64,000 nt of DNA, from NCBI RefSeq assembly GCF_014836535.1, contig NZ_JACSQP010000003.1, positions 78,483 to 142,482 on the forward strand, written 5' to 3'. The position numbers and the translations under genes were made by a program. The notes beneath the pieces are model-generated. The model ran no database searches. It had not been told where the DNA came from and worked only from the letters and a program-made list of their open reading frames with translations. Each line of letters opens with the position of its first letter. The stretch's first letter is position 1. Positions 42,863 through 50,701 of the stretch are shown piece after piece. The stretch is from Microbacterium pullorum. Lineage in GTDB: Bacteria; Actinomycetota; Actinomycetes; Actinomycetales; Microbacteriaceae.

Positions 42863-44167
42863 TCAGCCGAAGACCGAGATGGGGTTGAACAGGTCCGCGA
42901 GGATCAGGATCGCCCCCATGCCGATCAGCAGCACCACGACCACGAACGTCGCCGGCACGAGCCGCGCGGTGTCGACCGGCCGCGGCGGCGGGCGGCGGAA
43001 CACGCGCGCCCAGAGCCGTTTGAGGCCATCCCACAGCGCGACGGCGACATGACCGCCGTCCAGCGGCAGCAGCGGGATGAGGTTGAAGACGAACAGCGCG
43101 AGGTTGAGCGAGGCGAGCAGCCCCAGCAGTCCCGCCACGCGGTTGAGCACGGGGGCGTCGACGGATGCCACTTCGCCCGCGATGCGTCCGGCCCCGACGA
43201 CCGACAGCGGACCGTCGGGGTCGCGCTCGCCGCCGGTGAACAGCGCCACCGCGGTGTCGTAGACGCGCACCGGCAGCTGGACCACCACACCCGCGACGCG
43301 CTGCACGCTGTCGACGGTCATCTCCGCCCCGGCCCACACCGGCTGCGGCACATACTCGGATTGGGCGGTCATGCCGACCATGCCCACCTCTGCGGTGACG
43401 ACGTCGCCGTCGGCGGTGACGATCTCGCGCTCGGTGAGCGCCGGGGTCACCTGCAGGGTGCGCGGCACGCCGTCGCGTTCGACGACGATGGCCAGCTGCT
43501 CGCCGGGTGAATCCTGGATGATCTGGGACGCCTCGGCGAAGTCGGCCACCTCGGTGCCGTCGACCGAGACGATGACGTCGCCGGGCAGGATGCCGGCGGC
43601 GGCGGCGGGCGACGGCGGGTCGGACGCGGTGCACCCGGACTCGGCCGAAGCGCTGGAGACGAGGCACTCGCTGACCCCGGCGATCGTCGTGGTCGCCGTC
43701 TGCACCCCGATGCCGCTGAGCATGATCGTGAACAGCACGACGGCCAGCAGCAGGTTCATGACCGGCCCACCGAGCATGATGATGATGCGCTTGTAGACCG
43801 GCAGCCGGTAGAACAGCCGACCTTCGTCGACGTCGGTCATCGTCTCGGCGTTGGCGGCGCGGGCGTCCTGCACCATCGTGGCGAAGAATCCGCCGCCGGC
43901 GCGTCCGGCCCGACCGGCCCGGGACGGCGACGGCGGGTACATGCCCGACATCGAGATGTAGCCGCCGAGCGGGATGGCCTTGATGCCGTACTCGGTTTCG
44001 CCGCGTCGGCGGGAGAAGAGGGTCGGACCGAAGCCGATCATGTACTGGCCGACGTGCACGCCGAACTTCTTCGCGGGCAGCAGATGCCCGAGTTCATGCA
44101 GGGCGATCGAAACGGCCAGTCCCACGACGAGGACGACCACCCCGACGAGGAAGGCGATGACGGTCAC
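42863..44167 (-). CDS. rseP: Site-2 intramembrane metalloprotease (RseP/RIP1 family)
   Basis: 434 residues. The zinc-binding HELGH is at 24-28 within span 1. A GG-type loop (FGPTLFSRRRGETEYGIKAIPLGGYI) and a PDZ domain (about 195-280) follow. LFVFNLIPLLPLDGGH (second zinc ligand region) lies near the C-terminus, with a final span at about 405-428. It cleaves membrane-bound anti-sigma factors or similar substrates. GTG start at 44167; TAATCT lies seven bases upstream. It converges on the PhzE-type gene with 18 bp between stops. Confidence 0.93.
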   Translation of the reverse strand: MTVIAFLVGVVVLVVGLAVSIALHELGHLLPAKKFGVHVGQYMIGFGPTLFSRRRGETEYGIKAIPLGGYISMSGMYPPSPSRAGRAGRAGGGFFATMVQDARAANAETMTDVDEGRLFYRLPVYKRIIIMLGGPVMNLLLAVVLFTIMLSGIGVQTATTTIAGVSECLVSSASAESGCTASDPPSPAAAAGILPGDVIVSVDGTEVADFAEASQIIQDSPGEQLAIVVERDGVPRTLQVTPALTEREIVTADGDVVTAEVGMVGMTAQSEYVPQPVWAGAEMTVDSVQRVAGVVVQLPVRVYDTAVALFTGGERDPDGPLSVVGAGRIAGEVASVDAPVLNRVAGLLGLLASLNLALFVFNLIPLLPLDGGHVAVALWDGLKRLWARVFRRPPPRPVDTARLVPATFVVVVLLIGMGAILILADLFNPISVFG

Positions 44168-44174
44168 AGCGGGC

Positions 44175-44180
44175 AGATTA
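44175..44180 (-). promoter_or_regulatory. Leaderless-type -10 box (TAATCT) for rseP
   Basis: TAATCT on the minus strand, seven bases before the GTG; no Shine-Dalgarno sequence. Confidence 0.4.
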
Positions 44181-44241
44181 CCGTGGCCTGCTTTGAATTC
44201 GCCTGACCGCGGCCGCGGCCTAGGCTGGCCTGGGGAGGTGG

Positions 44242-44820
44242 ATGGTGACGACTCGGCAGTCGCGGGCGCTGCGCGGCACGGCGGCGGCGACGATCGCGAC
44301 GCTCGTGGCGGCGACCGCGCACACGCTCTCCGGCGGCGGCGCGCCCCATCCGCTGCTCCTCATCGCCGTCGCCGCCCTGGCCGCACCCCCCGCCGTCTGG
44401 CTCGCCGGTCGCCGCGCCGCCTGGTGGCGCACCGCGGGGGTCGTGGCCGGCGCCCAGGCGCTGTTCCACGGCGCGTTCGCGCTCGTCGGCGACGCCCACC
44501 CGTTGCCCTCGTCCCACGCGCACCACCGGCAGGTCGACATCGCCTCGCTTCCCCCGCTGGTCATGATCGACGGGGATGCCACGATGACGATCGGGCACCT
44601 GCTCGCCGCGCTCGTGACGATCCTCGCCGTGCTCCGTGGCGAGCAGTTGGTGCGACGGATCGCCCGCGGCCTCCGCCGTCACATCTCCCGTCTCGCCGTG
44701 ACGCTGCCCTCCCCGATCGCGCGGCCCCGCCCGCTCACGGTCTGCCAGGCGCCGCGGCGCGTGCGCCGAACCACCACGTCTGCTCTCTCCCGCCGGGGTC
44801 CCCCGGTGCTCGCCGGCTGA
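44242..44820 (+). CDS. Membrane protein upstream of ycnI
   Basis: 192 residues with four hydrophobic segments (about 10-30, 38-56, 65-85 and 115-130), a His-rich loop (SSHAHHRQVD) and a long basic C-terminal tail. Small His-containing membrane proteins like this often accompany YcnI-type copper proteins. A role in copper handling is inferred from the neighbour and the histidines. TAGGCT at 44221 and GGGGAGG at 44233 precede the ATG; an adjacent GTG at 44245 is better spaced from GGAGG and may be the real start. Confidence 0.6.
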   Translation: MVTTRQSRALRGTAAATIATLVAATAHTLSGGGAPHPLLLIAVAALAAPPAVWLAGRRAAWWRTAGVVAGAQALFHGAFALVGDAHPLPSSHAHHRQVDIASLPPLVMIDGDATMTIGHLLAALVTILAVLRGEQLVRRIARGLRRHISRLAVTLPSPIARPRPLTVCQAPRRVRRTTTSALSRRGPPVLAG

Positions 44821-44892
44821 TACGACACCTCACCCGGCGCACCCGCGCCCCCTTCTGCGACGGCACCGACCGTCACGATCGAGAGAGCACTC

Positions 44893-45594
44893 ATGACCAT
44901 CATCACCCCGGCACGCCGTCGCGCGCGCCTGACCGCCGGCGTCCTCGCCGGAACCGCGCTGGCCCTGGGCGCCCCCCTGGCGGCGAGCGCACACGTCCAC
45001 GTCGACCCCGCGGATGCCACGGCGGGCGGCTCGACCGTGCTGACCTTCTCCTCCAGCCACGGCTGCGACTCGTCACCGACCACGGGCTTCACGATCGACA
45101 TCCCCGAGGGCGTCGCCGGCATCGCCCCTCACGCACAGGCAGGCTGGACGATCGAGCGCGTCGGCGCCGACGTCGGCGTACCGACGCAGGTCGTGTTCAC
45201 AGCCGACGAGCCGATCGAGTCGGGGCTGCTGACGACCGTCTCGATGCAGGTGACCTTCGCCGATGAGCTCGCCGGCGAGACGGTCGCCTTCCCCGTGCTG
45301 CAGGAGTGCGTCGAGGGCTCGACCGACTGGGCGGAGATCGCCGAAGACGGCCAGGACCCGCACGACCTCGACGCCCCCGCCCCCGTGGTCACCGTGGGCG
45401 AGGCGACCGCTGACGCGCACGGCGCTCACCACGGCGACGCCGCCGATGCACACGATGACAGCACCACCGCCGACGACAGCACGACCGCCGCGCACACGGT
45501 GCTCCCGGTCGCGCTGGGCGCCGGTGGTCTCGCCCTCGGTGCCGCGGGTCTGGCAGCGGGTCTCATCGCCCTGCGCCGCACGCGCCGCAGCTGA
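44893..45594 (+). CDS. YcnI-family copper-associated exported protein (DUF1775)
   Basis: 233 residues: a signal peptide with AxA cleavage after ASA (residue 33), so the mature protein starts with His34 (HVHVDP), the N-terminal histidine that binds Cu(II) in YcnI proteins. The DUF1775 domain spans about 34-170. A His/Asp-rich linker (GAHHGDAADAHDD) and a C-terminal membrane anchor (about 203-225) follow. It probably binds copper at the outer face of the membrane. A perfect 14-bp hairpin follows the stop. Confidence 0.88.
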   Translation: MTIITPARRRARLTAGVLAGTALALGAPLAASAHVHVDPADATAGGSTVLTFSSSHGCDSSPTTGFTIDIPEGVAGIAPHAQAGWTIERVGADVGVPTQVVFTADEPIESGLLTTVSMQVTFADELAGETVAFPVLQECVEGSTDWAEIAEDGQDPHDLDAPAPVVTVGEATADAHGAHHGDAADAHDDSTTADDSTTAAHTVLPVALGAGGLALGAAGLAAGLIALRRTRRS

Positions 45595-45610
45595 TCCGCA
45601 GCTGATGCGA

Positions 45611-45643
45611 AGGGGCACCGTCGCACCCGGCGACGGTGCCCCT
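45611..45643 (+). terminator. Hairpin terminator after the ycnI-like gene
   Basis: Perfect 14-bp stem: AGGGGCACCGTCGC (45611-45624) pairs with GCGACGGTGCCCCT (45630-45643), five-base loop. No T tract follows, as is common in high-GC actinobacteria. Confidence 0.65.
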
Positions 45644-45647
45644 CACC

Positions 45648-45724
45648 GTGATCGCCCACCACGACCACACATGTCGCGATCACCGTCAAGCCCTCTTGCC
45701 CGTGGCGATCCGCTGTCGTAACTT
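45648..45724 (+). promoter_or_regulatory. Promoter and operator-like inverted repeat of the glutamate decarboxylase genes
   Basis: -35 TTGCCC (45696-45701) and -10 TAACTT (45719-45724) have the ideal 17-bp spacing; transcription would start near 45731, leaving a leader of about 88 nt. Just upstream, GTGATCGC (45648-45655) and GCGATCAC (45676-45683) form an inverted repeat that could bind an activator. Confidence 0.5.
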
Positions 45725-45819
45725 CCCCCCAGATGCAAACCGCCGCGTCTCTTTCGGCGTTCTTTCGCATCCGCGACCCGCACACCGCGGGCGCCGGGCA
45801 TCGAAGACGGGAGCGGCTG

Positions 45820-47199
45820 ATGAGCACATCGAAGACCGGGGGCGACGAACTGACGCCCAGATTTGCACGACCCGGCGAGGCGACCGTCTTCGCCCGGCAC
45901 GTCATTCCCCGACAGGAGTCGCTGCCGGACACCGCCAAGCAGATCGTCGACGACGAGACGATGCTCGACGGCAACTCCCGGCTGAACCTCGCGACCTTCG
46001 TGGGCACGTGGATGGACGATGACGCCAAGCAGGTGTACGAGGCGTCCTTCGACAAGAACATGATCGACAAGGATGAGTATCCGCAGACGGCGGCCATCGA
46101 GGACAACTGCTGGCACATGCTGGCGAACCTGTGGAACGCCCCGGACGCGTCTCAGAGCATCGGCACGTCGACGATCGGCTCGTCCGAGGCTTGCATGCTC
46201 GGCGGCCTGGCCTTCAAACGGCGCTGGCAGCAGTCCCGTCGCGTCGCCGGCAAGGACACCGCCAAGCCGAACCTCGTGATGTCGTCCGCGGTGCAGGTGT
46301 GCTGGGAGAAGTTCTGCAACTACTTCGACGTCGAACCCCGCTTCGTCCCCATCAGCCTCGAGCACAAGACGCTCGACGGGCACGACCTGGAGAAGTACGT
46401 CGATGAGAACACGATCGGGGTCGTCGCGATCATGGGCGTCACCTATACCGGCATGTACGAGCCGGTGGTCGAGATCGCCAAGGCCCTCGACGAGATCCAG
46501 GCCAAGACCGGACTCGACATCCCCATTCACCTGGACGGCGCGTCCGGTGCCATGATCGCTCCCTTCCTGCAGCCCGACCTCGTGTGGGACTTCCGGCTCG
46601 AGCGGGTGCACTCCATCAGCACGTCGGGCCACAAATACGGCCTGGTCTACCCGGGCCTGGGCTGGGTCGTCTGGCGCCACACGCAGTGGCTGCCCGAGGA
46701 CCTCGTGTTCCAGGTGAGCTATCTCGGCGGGGAGATGCCGACCTTCGCCCTGAACTTCTCGCGTCCCGGCGCACAGGTGCTGCTGCAGTACTACATGTTC
46801 CTTCGTCTCGGATTCGAGGGGTATCGCGCGGTGCAGCAGGCGTCGCAGGACGTCGCGAAGTTCCTGTCATCCGGCATCGCGAAGCTGGACGCGTTCGAAC
46901 TGTGGAACGACGGCAGCGACATCCCCGTCTTCGCGTGGTACCTGAAGGAAGGCCACACCAAGAACTGGAACCTGTACCACCTGCAGGACCGTCTGCGCAT
47001 GAAGGGCTGGCTGGTTCCGGCCTATCCCATGCCGGATGATCTCGGCGATCTCATCGTGCAGCGCATCGTCGTGCGCAACGGCCTGAGCATGGATCTCGCC
47101 GCCGAACTGCTCGGCGACATCGAGACCGAGACCGCGTATCTCGACGCCCTCGAATCGGCCATGCCGATCGAAGGCCAGCACTCCGGGTTCCACCACTAG
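45820..47199 (+). CDS. gadB: Glutamate decarboxylase
   Basis: 459 residues of the PLP-dependent group II decarboxylase family, close in length to E. coli GadA/B. The PLP lysine is Lys272 in STSGHKYGLVYPG. DGNSRLNLATFVGTW near the N-terminus, GSSEACMLGGLAFK and the IHLDGASG Asp that holds the pyridine nitrogen are GAD-specific blocks. It converts glutamate to GABA, consuming a cytosolic proton. The ATG at 45820 follows GGGAG; an upstream ATG at 45733 lacks one. It is 9 bp from the permease gene. Confidence 0.94.
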   Translation: MSTSKTGGDELTPRFARPGEATVFARHVIPRQESLPDTAKQIVDDETMLDGNSRLNLATFVGTWMDDDAKQVYEASFDKNMIDKDEYPQTAAIEDNCWHMLANLWNAPDASQSIGTSTIGSSEACMLGGLAFKRRWQQSRRVAGKDTAKPNLVMSSAVQVCWEKFCNYFDVEPRFVPISLEHKTLDGHDLEKYVDENTIGVVAIMGVTYTGMYEPVVEIAKALDEIQAKTGLDIPIHLDGASGAMIAPFLQPDLVWDFRLERVHSISTSGHKYGLVYPGLGWVVWRHTQWLPEDLVFQVSYLGGEMPTFALNFSRPGAQVLLQYYMFLRLGFEGYRAVQQASQDVAKFLSSGIAKLDAFELWNDGSDIPVFAWYLKEGHTKNWNLYHLQDRLRMKGWLVPAYPMPDDLGDLIVQRIVVRNGLSMDLAAELLGDIETETAYLDALESAMPIEGQHSGFHH

Positions 47200-47208
47200 G
47201 GGGCGGAC

Positions 47209-48780
47209 ATGTCGCGTACCACATCGAATCAGACAGCGGATGCCGCGGCGAAGGCCGCATCGAACCATCCGCTCACGTCGCGCAAGGCGGTGACGACCTT
47301 CCTCGGAGTCGGCCAGCTCGCGATGCTGACCCTCGTGGTGGTGGCGAGCCTGCGCTCGCTGCCCGCCATGGCGGTCTACGGCCTGGGCAGCGTCACGCTC
47401 TACATCATCCCAGCCATCTTCTTCCTCATTCCCACGGCGCTGGTCGCCGCGGAGCTGGCGACAGGATGGAAGGGCGGCGTCTACGTCTGGGTGCGGGAGG
47501 CGTTCGGCAACAGATGGGGGTTCACTGCGGTCTGGCTGCAATGGATCCAGAACGTCGTGTGGTACCCGACGCAGATCGCTTTCATCGCGGCGGCCCTCGC
47601 ATTCGTGTTCCTCGATCCGTCGCTGTCGAACTCGGGGCTGTACACCGCGATCATCATCCTGGCGCTGTACTGGGGATCCACGCTGATCACCCTGCGCGGC
47701 GGAAACCTGTTCGCCAAGCTCGGATCATGGGGAGGAATCCTCGGCACGCTGCTGCCGGCGGTGCTGCTCATCGTGTTCGGGTTCATCTGGCTGGGCACCG
47801 GGGAGAAGAGCGAGACCTCGCTCGAGCCCTCGGCCATCATCCCGCCGTTCACCGGCATCGCCTCGATCGTGCTGATCGTCTCGAATGTGCTCGCCTACGC
47901 GGGCATGGAGGTCAACGCGGTGCACGTGAACCAGATGAAGGACCCCGGGCGTGGGTATCCGCGGTCGGTGCTGCTGGCGTCGATCCTCATCCTGCTGGTG
48001 TTCATTCTGCCGACGCTCGCGATCTCGATCGCCGTGCCGGAAAAGGACCTCGGGCTCACGAACGGCATCATGCTGGCGTTCCAGGCCTACTTCGACGAAT
48101 GGAATCTGGGGTGGGCGACGGCGGTGGTGTCGGCGCTCATCGCCGCCGGCGCACTGGCTTCGGTGATCACCTGGATCGCCGGCCCGTCGAAGGGCCTGCT
48201 GGCCGCGGCCGAGACCGGGCTGCTGCCGCCCGCCCTGCAGAAGCGGAACAAGGCAGGAGTGCAGTCGGGCATCCTCATGCTGCAGGGCACGATCGTGACG
48301 GTCCTCGCGGCGATCTTCGTGATCGTGCCGAACGTGAGCGCTGCGTTCGTCGCGCTCATCGACATGGCGGCGGCGCTGTACCTCATCATGTACATGCTGA
48401 TGTTCGCCTCGGCGATCATGCTGCGGCGCAAGGAACCGGACGTCACGCGCACGTACCGCGTTCCGGCGATGAACCTCGTCGCCGGGGTCGGGTTCTTCGC
48501 GTGCCTCGCCGCGTTCGTGCTGGCCTTCGTCCCACCCGACGGTTTCACGGCGTTCCCCCTCGCAGCCTATCCGTGGATCGTGGGCCTGGTTATCGTCGTG
48601 CTCGGGGCGCCTCCGCTGATCTTCTACGCGCTGCGCAAACCCGACTGGGATCGCCGCAGCGCGGCAGAGAAGGCAATGCACGGCACGCACGACGAGGACG
48701 AGGCCGCTGCTGGCGCGGCCGCGGGGCCTTCGACGGGGTCGGCGCCCCCGCCGAGCGCCTCCGCGCCGCCACCGGCGTGA
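47209..48780 (+). CDS. gadC: APC-superfamily amino-acid antiporter, probable glutamate/GABA exchanger
   Basis: 523 residues with 12 predicted spans (TTFLGVGQLAMLTLVVVASLR to about residue 475) and a hydrophilic, Pro/Ala-rich C-terminus. The order decarboxylase-permease and the similarity in length to GadC support glutamate/GABA exchange, completing a glutamate-dependent acid-resistance cycle. A different amino acid:amine exchange cannot be excluded. In E. coli GadC the C-terminal tail plugs the pore at neutral pH; the tail here is of similar size but low complexity. Confidence 0.8.
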   Translation: MSRTTSNQTADAAAKAASNHPLTSRKAVTTFLGVGQLAMLTLVVVASLRSLPAMAVYGLGSVTLYIIPAIFFLIPTALVAAELATGWKGGVYVWVREAFGNRWGFTAVWLQWIQNVVWYPTQIAFIAAALAFVFLDPSLSNSGLYTAIIILALYWGSTLITLRGGNLFAKLGSWGGILGTLLPAVLLIVFGFIWLGTGEKSETSLEPSAIIPPFTGIASIVLIVSNVLAYAGMEVNAVHVNQMKDPGRGYPRSVLLASILILLVFILPTLAISIAVPEKDLGLTNGIMLAFQAYFDEWNLGWATAVVSALIAAGALASVITWIAGPSKGLLAAAETGLLPPALQKRNKAGVQSGILMLQGTIVTVLAAIFVIVPNVSAAFVALIDMAAALYLIMYMLMFASAIMLRRKEPDVTRTYRVPAMNLVAGVGFFACLAAFVLAFVPPDGFTAFPLAAYPWIVGLVIVVLGAPPLIFYALRKPDWDRRSAAEKAMHGTHDEDEAAAGAAAGPSTGSAPPPSASAPPPA

Positions 48781-48834
48781 GATCTGCGCGCAGGTGGAGG
48801 TCTCCACCACGCCGGGTGAGAGGATGGGAATGCC

Positions 48835-50454
48835 ATGCCCACCGATGCCCCCACCAATCTCCCGCCCGTCCTGCGCCCGGAGCAGCCGCCGGTGCGCGCG
48901 CTCGGCGAGCTCGCCCGCCGCTTCGGCGTCGACGTCCGCGGCGATGTCACGGGAGTGAGCCTGTCGGGCATCACCCTCGCCACCGCCGACCTGCGCCCCG
49001 GTGAGGCGTTCGTCGCGATCCGCGGCGCGGCGCGCCACGGTGCGGAGTTCGCCCGCGCCGCCGCCGAGAAGGGCGCCGTCGCCCTCGTCACCGACGCGGA
49101 AGGCGCCGACATCGCCGCCGACGCCGGACTCCCGATCGTCATCGTCGACGACCCCCGCGCCCGCCTGGGCGACCTGTCGGCATGGGTGTACGGCACCGGG
49201 CCCGACGACGATCTGCCCTTGCTGCTGGCCACCACGGGAACCAATGGCAAGACCAGCGTGTCGCACCTGCTCGAAGGCCTCCTCAGCCAAGTCGGCGCTG
49301 TCACAGGCCTCTCCTCCACCGCCGAGCGCCACATCGCCGGCCAGGTGATCGTGTCGCGGCTGACCACGCCCGAGGCATCCGAGTTCCACGCCCTCCTCGC
49401 CCTCATGCGCGAGCGCGGTGTCGAGGCGGTCGCCGTCGAGGTCTCCGCCCAGGCGCTGTCGCGCCACCGCGTGGACGGGATCGTCTTCGACGTCGCCGCC
49501 TTCACCAACCTCACCCACGACCATCTCGACGATTACGCCGACATGCGCGAGTACTTCGAGGCGAAGCTGCCGCTGTTCCGGGCCGACCGCGCTCGTCGCG
49601 CGGTGATCTCCCTCGACTCCACTGCGGGCGTCGAGGTCGTGAAGCGGTGCGAGGTGCCGTCGACCACCATCGGCACGCCCGACATCGCCGCCGACCCCGA
49701 GGCCGCGGCGCATGCGGACTGGATCGTCGAGATCGTCGAGGAGCGCCAGAGCGGAACCGAGTTCCGCCTCACCGGTCCCGGCGGGCGGTCGTTGCAGACC
49801 ACGGTCCCCGTCATCGGTCGGCACATGGCCGCCAACGCCGGCCTCGCGATCGTGATGATGCTCGAGGGCGGCTACACCTGGGAGACCATCACGACGGCTC
49901 TCGACCGCGACGGCGGCATCCGCGCCCATCTCCCGGGCCGCACGCAGCTCGTCTCCGGTGAACGGGGCCCGGCGGTCTACGTCGACTTCGGCCACTCCCC
50001 CGACGCGTTCGAGAAGACCCTCGCCGCTGTCCGGCGGGTGACCCCGGGCAGGGTGCTCATGCTCTTCGGTGCCGACGGCGACCGAGATGCCACCAAGCGC
50101 CACGACATGGGGCGCACCGCTGTGCTCGGCAGCGACATCCTCGTCGTCACCGATCACCACCCGCGCTTCGAGGATCCCGATTCGATCCGGGCGACCCTCA
50201 TCGAGGGCGCCCGTCGGGCCAGGCCCGACGCCGAGATCCACGAGTACTCGCCGCCCGAGCGCGCGATCGTCGAAGCGGTGAAGCTCGTCGGCGAGGGCGA
50301 TGCGATCCTGTGGGCCGGCCCCGGTCACCAGGACTACCGCGACATCCGCGGGCAGCGCACGCCGTACTCGGCGCGCGAACTCGCCCGCCGGGCGCTCCAG
50401 GGCGCCGGGTGGCCGGTGCCCGAGCCCAGCTGGCCGGTGCCGTACGCCGACTGA
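48835..50454 (+). CDS. MurE-like Mur ligase (UDP-MurNAc-tripeptide synthetase family)
   Basis: 539 residues. The N-terminal uridine-binding domain is followed by the ATP-binding loop TGTNGKTS (134-141), FTNLTHDHLDDY, and a C-terminal ligase domain. In MurE the amino-acid pocket carries DNPR for meso-diaminopimelate; here the corresponding stretch reads DHHPRFEDP, so another substrate is likely. It stands alone, far from any division/cell-wall cluster. It may be a second ligase or may act on another UDP-MurNAc peptide. I leave the symbol blank because the reaction is unproven. Confidence 0.8.
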   Translation: MPTDAPTNLPPVLRPEQPPVRALGELARRFGVDVRGDVTGVSLSGITLATADLRPGEAFVAIRGAARHGAEFARAAAEKGAVALVTDAEGADIAADAGLPIVIVDDPRARLGDLSAWVYGTGPDDDLPLLLATTGTNGKTSVSHLLEGLLSQVGAVTGLSSTAERHIAGQVIVSRLTTPEASEFHALLALMRERGVEAVAVEVSAQALSRHRVDGIVFDVAAFTNLTHDHLDDYADMREYFEAKLPLFRADRARRAVISLDSTAGVEVVKRCEVPSTTIGTPDIAADPEAAAHADWIVEIVEERQSGTEFRLTGPGGRSLQTTVPVIGRHMAANAGLAIVMMLEGGYTWETITTALDRDGGIRAHLPGRTQLVSGERGPAVYVDFGHSPDAFEKTLAAVRRVTPGRVLMLFGADGDRDATKRHDMGRTAVLGSDILVVTDHHPRFEDPDSIRATLIEGARRARPDAEIHEYSPPERAIVEAVKLVGEGDAILWAGPGHQDYRDIRGQRTPYSARELARRALQGAGWPVPEPSWPVPYAD

Positions 50455-50517
50455 ATCGACGCGCTCGCACTCCGGTTTCTCACAGGCGGGACATGGGCGC
50501 CACCCGGCCGCGCCGGG

Positions 50518-50566
50518 CATAATATCCTTTGTGGTCAGACCACAAAGATCCGTCGTGGTCAGACCA
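50518..50566 (+). promoter_or_regulatory. pfl promoter with two GntR/FadR-type operators
   Basis: CATAAT (50518-50523) is a -10-like box. Just after it come two identical TGGTCAGACCA sites at 50532-50542 and 50556-50566, 24 bp centre to centre; the first is the core of a perfect 19-bp palindrome (50528-50546). FadR-subfamily GntR regulators (FadR, PdhR, LldR) bind TGGTNNNACCA. Sites at the transcription start suggest repression, perhaps relieved by lactate, pyruvate or acyl-CoA. Confidence 0.65.
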
Positions 50567-50575
50567 TTGGATGGT

Positions 50576-50644
50576 GCCTCTCGTGCATGATCGCGCGCAC
50601 CCCGGGACGACAGGCGTAGCCTCGCATCAAGACGCACGAGAGGC
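50576..50644 (+). promoter_or_regulatory. Long-range 11-bp inverted repeat in the pflB leader
   Basis: GCCTCTCGTGC (50576-50586) is perfectly complementary to GCACGAGAGGC (50634-50644). In the roughly 170-nt pflB leader this would close a 47-nt loop. Its role is unknown. Confidence 0.4.
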
Positions 50645-50701
50645 CTGGACGAGACCTCCCCCGGCAGCGACGAAATCGCTTGACGACGTAAGGAAGCGAC
50701 C

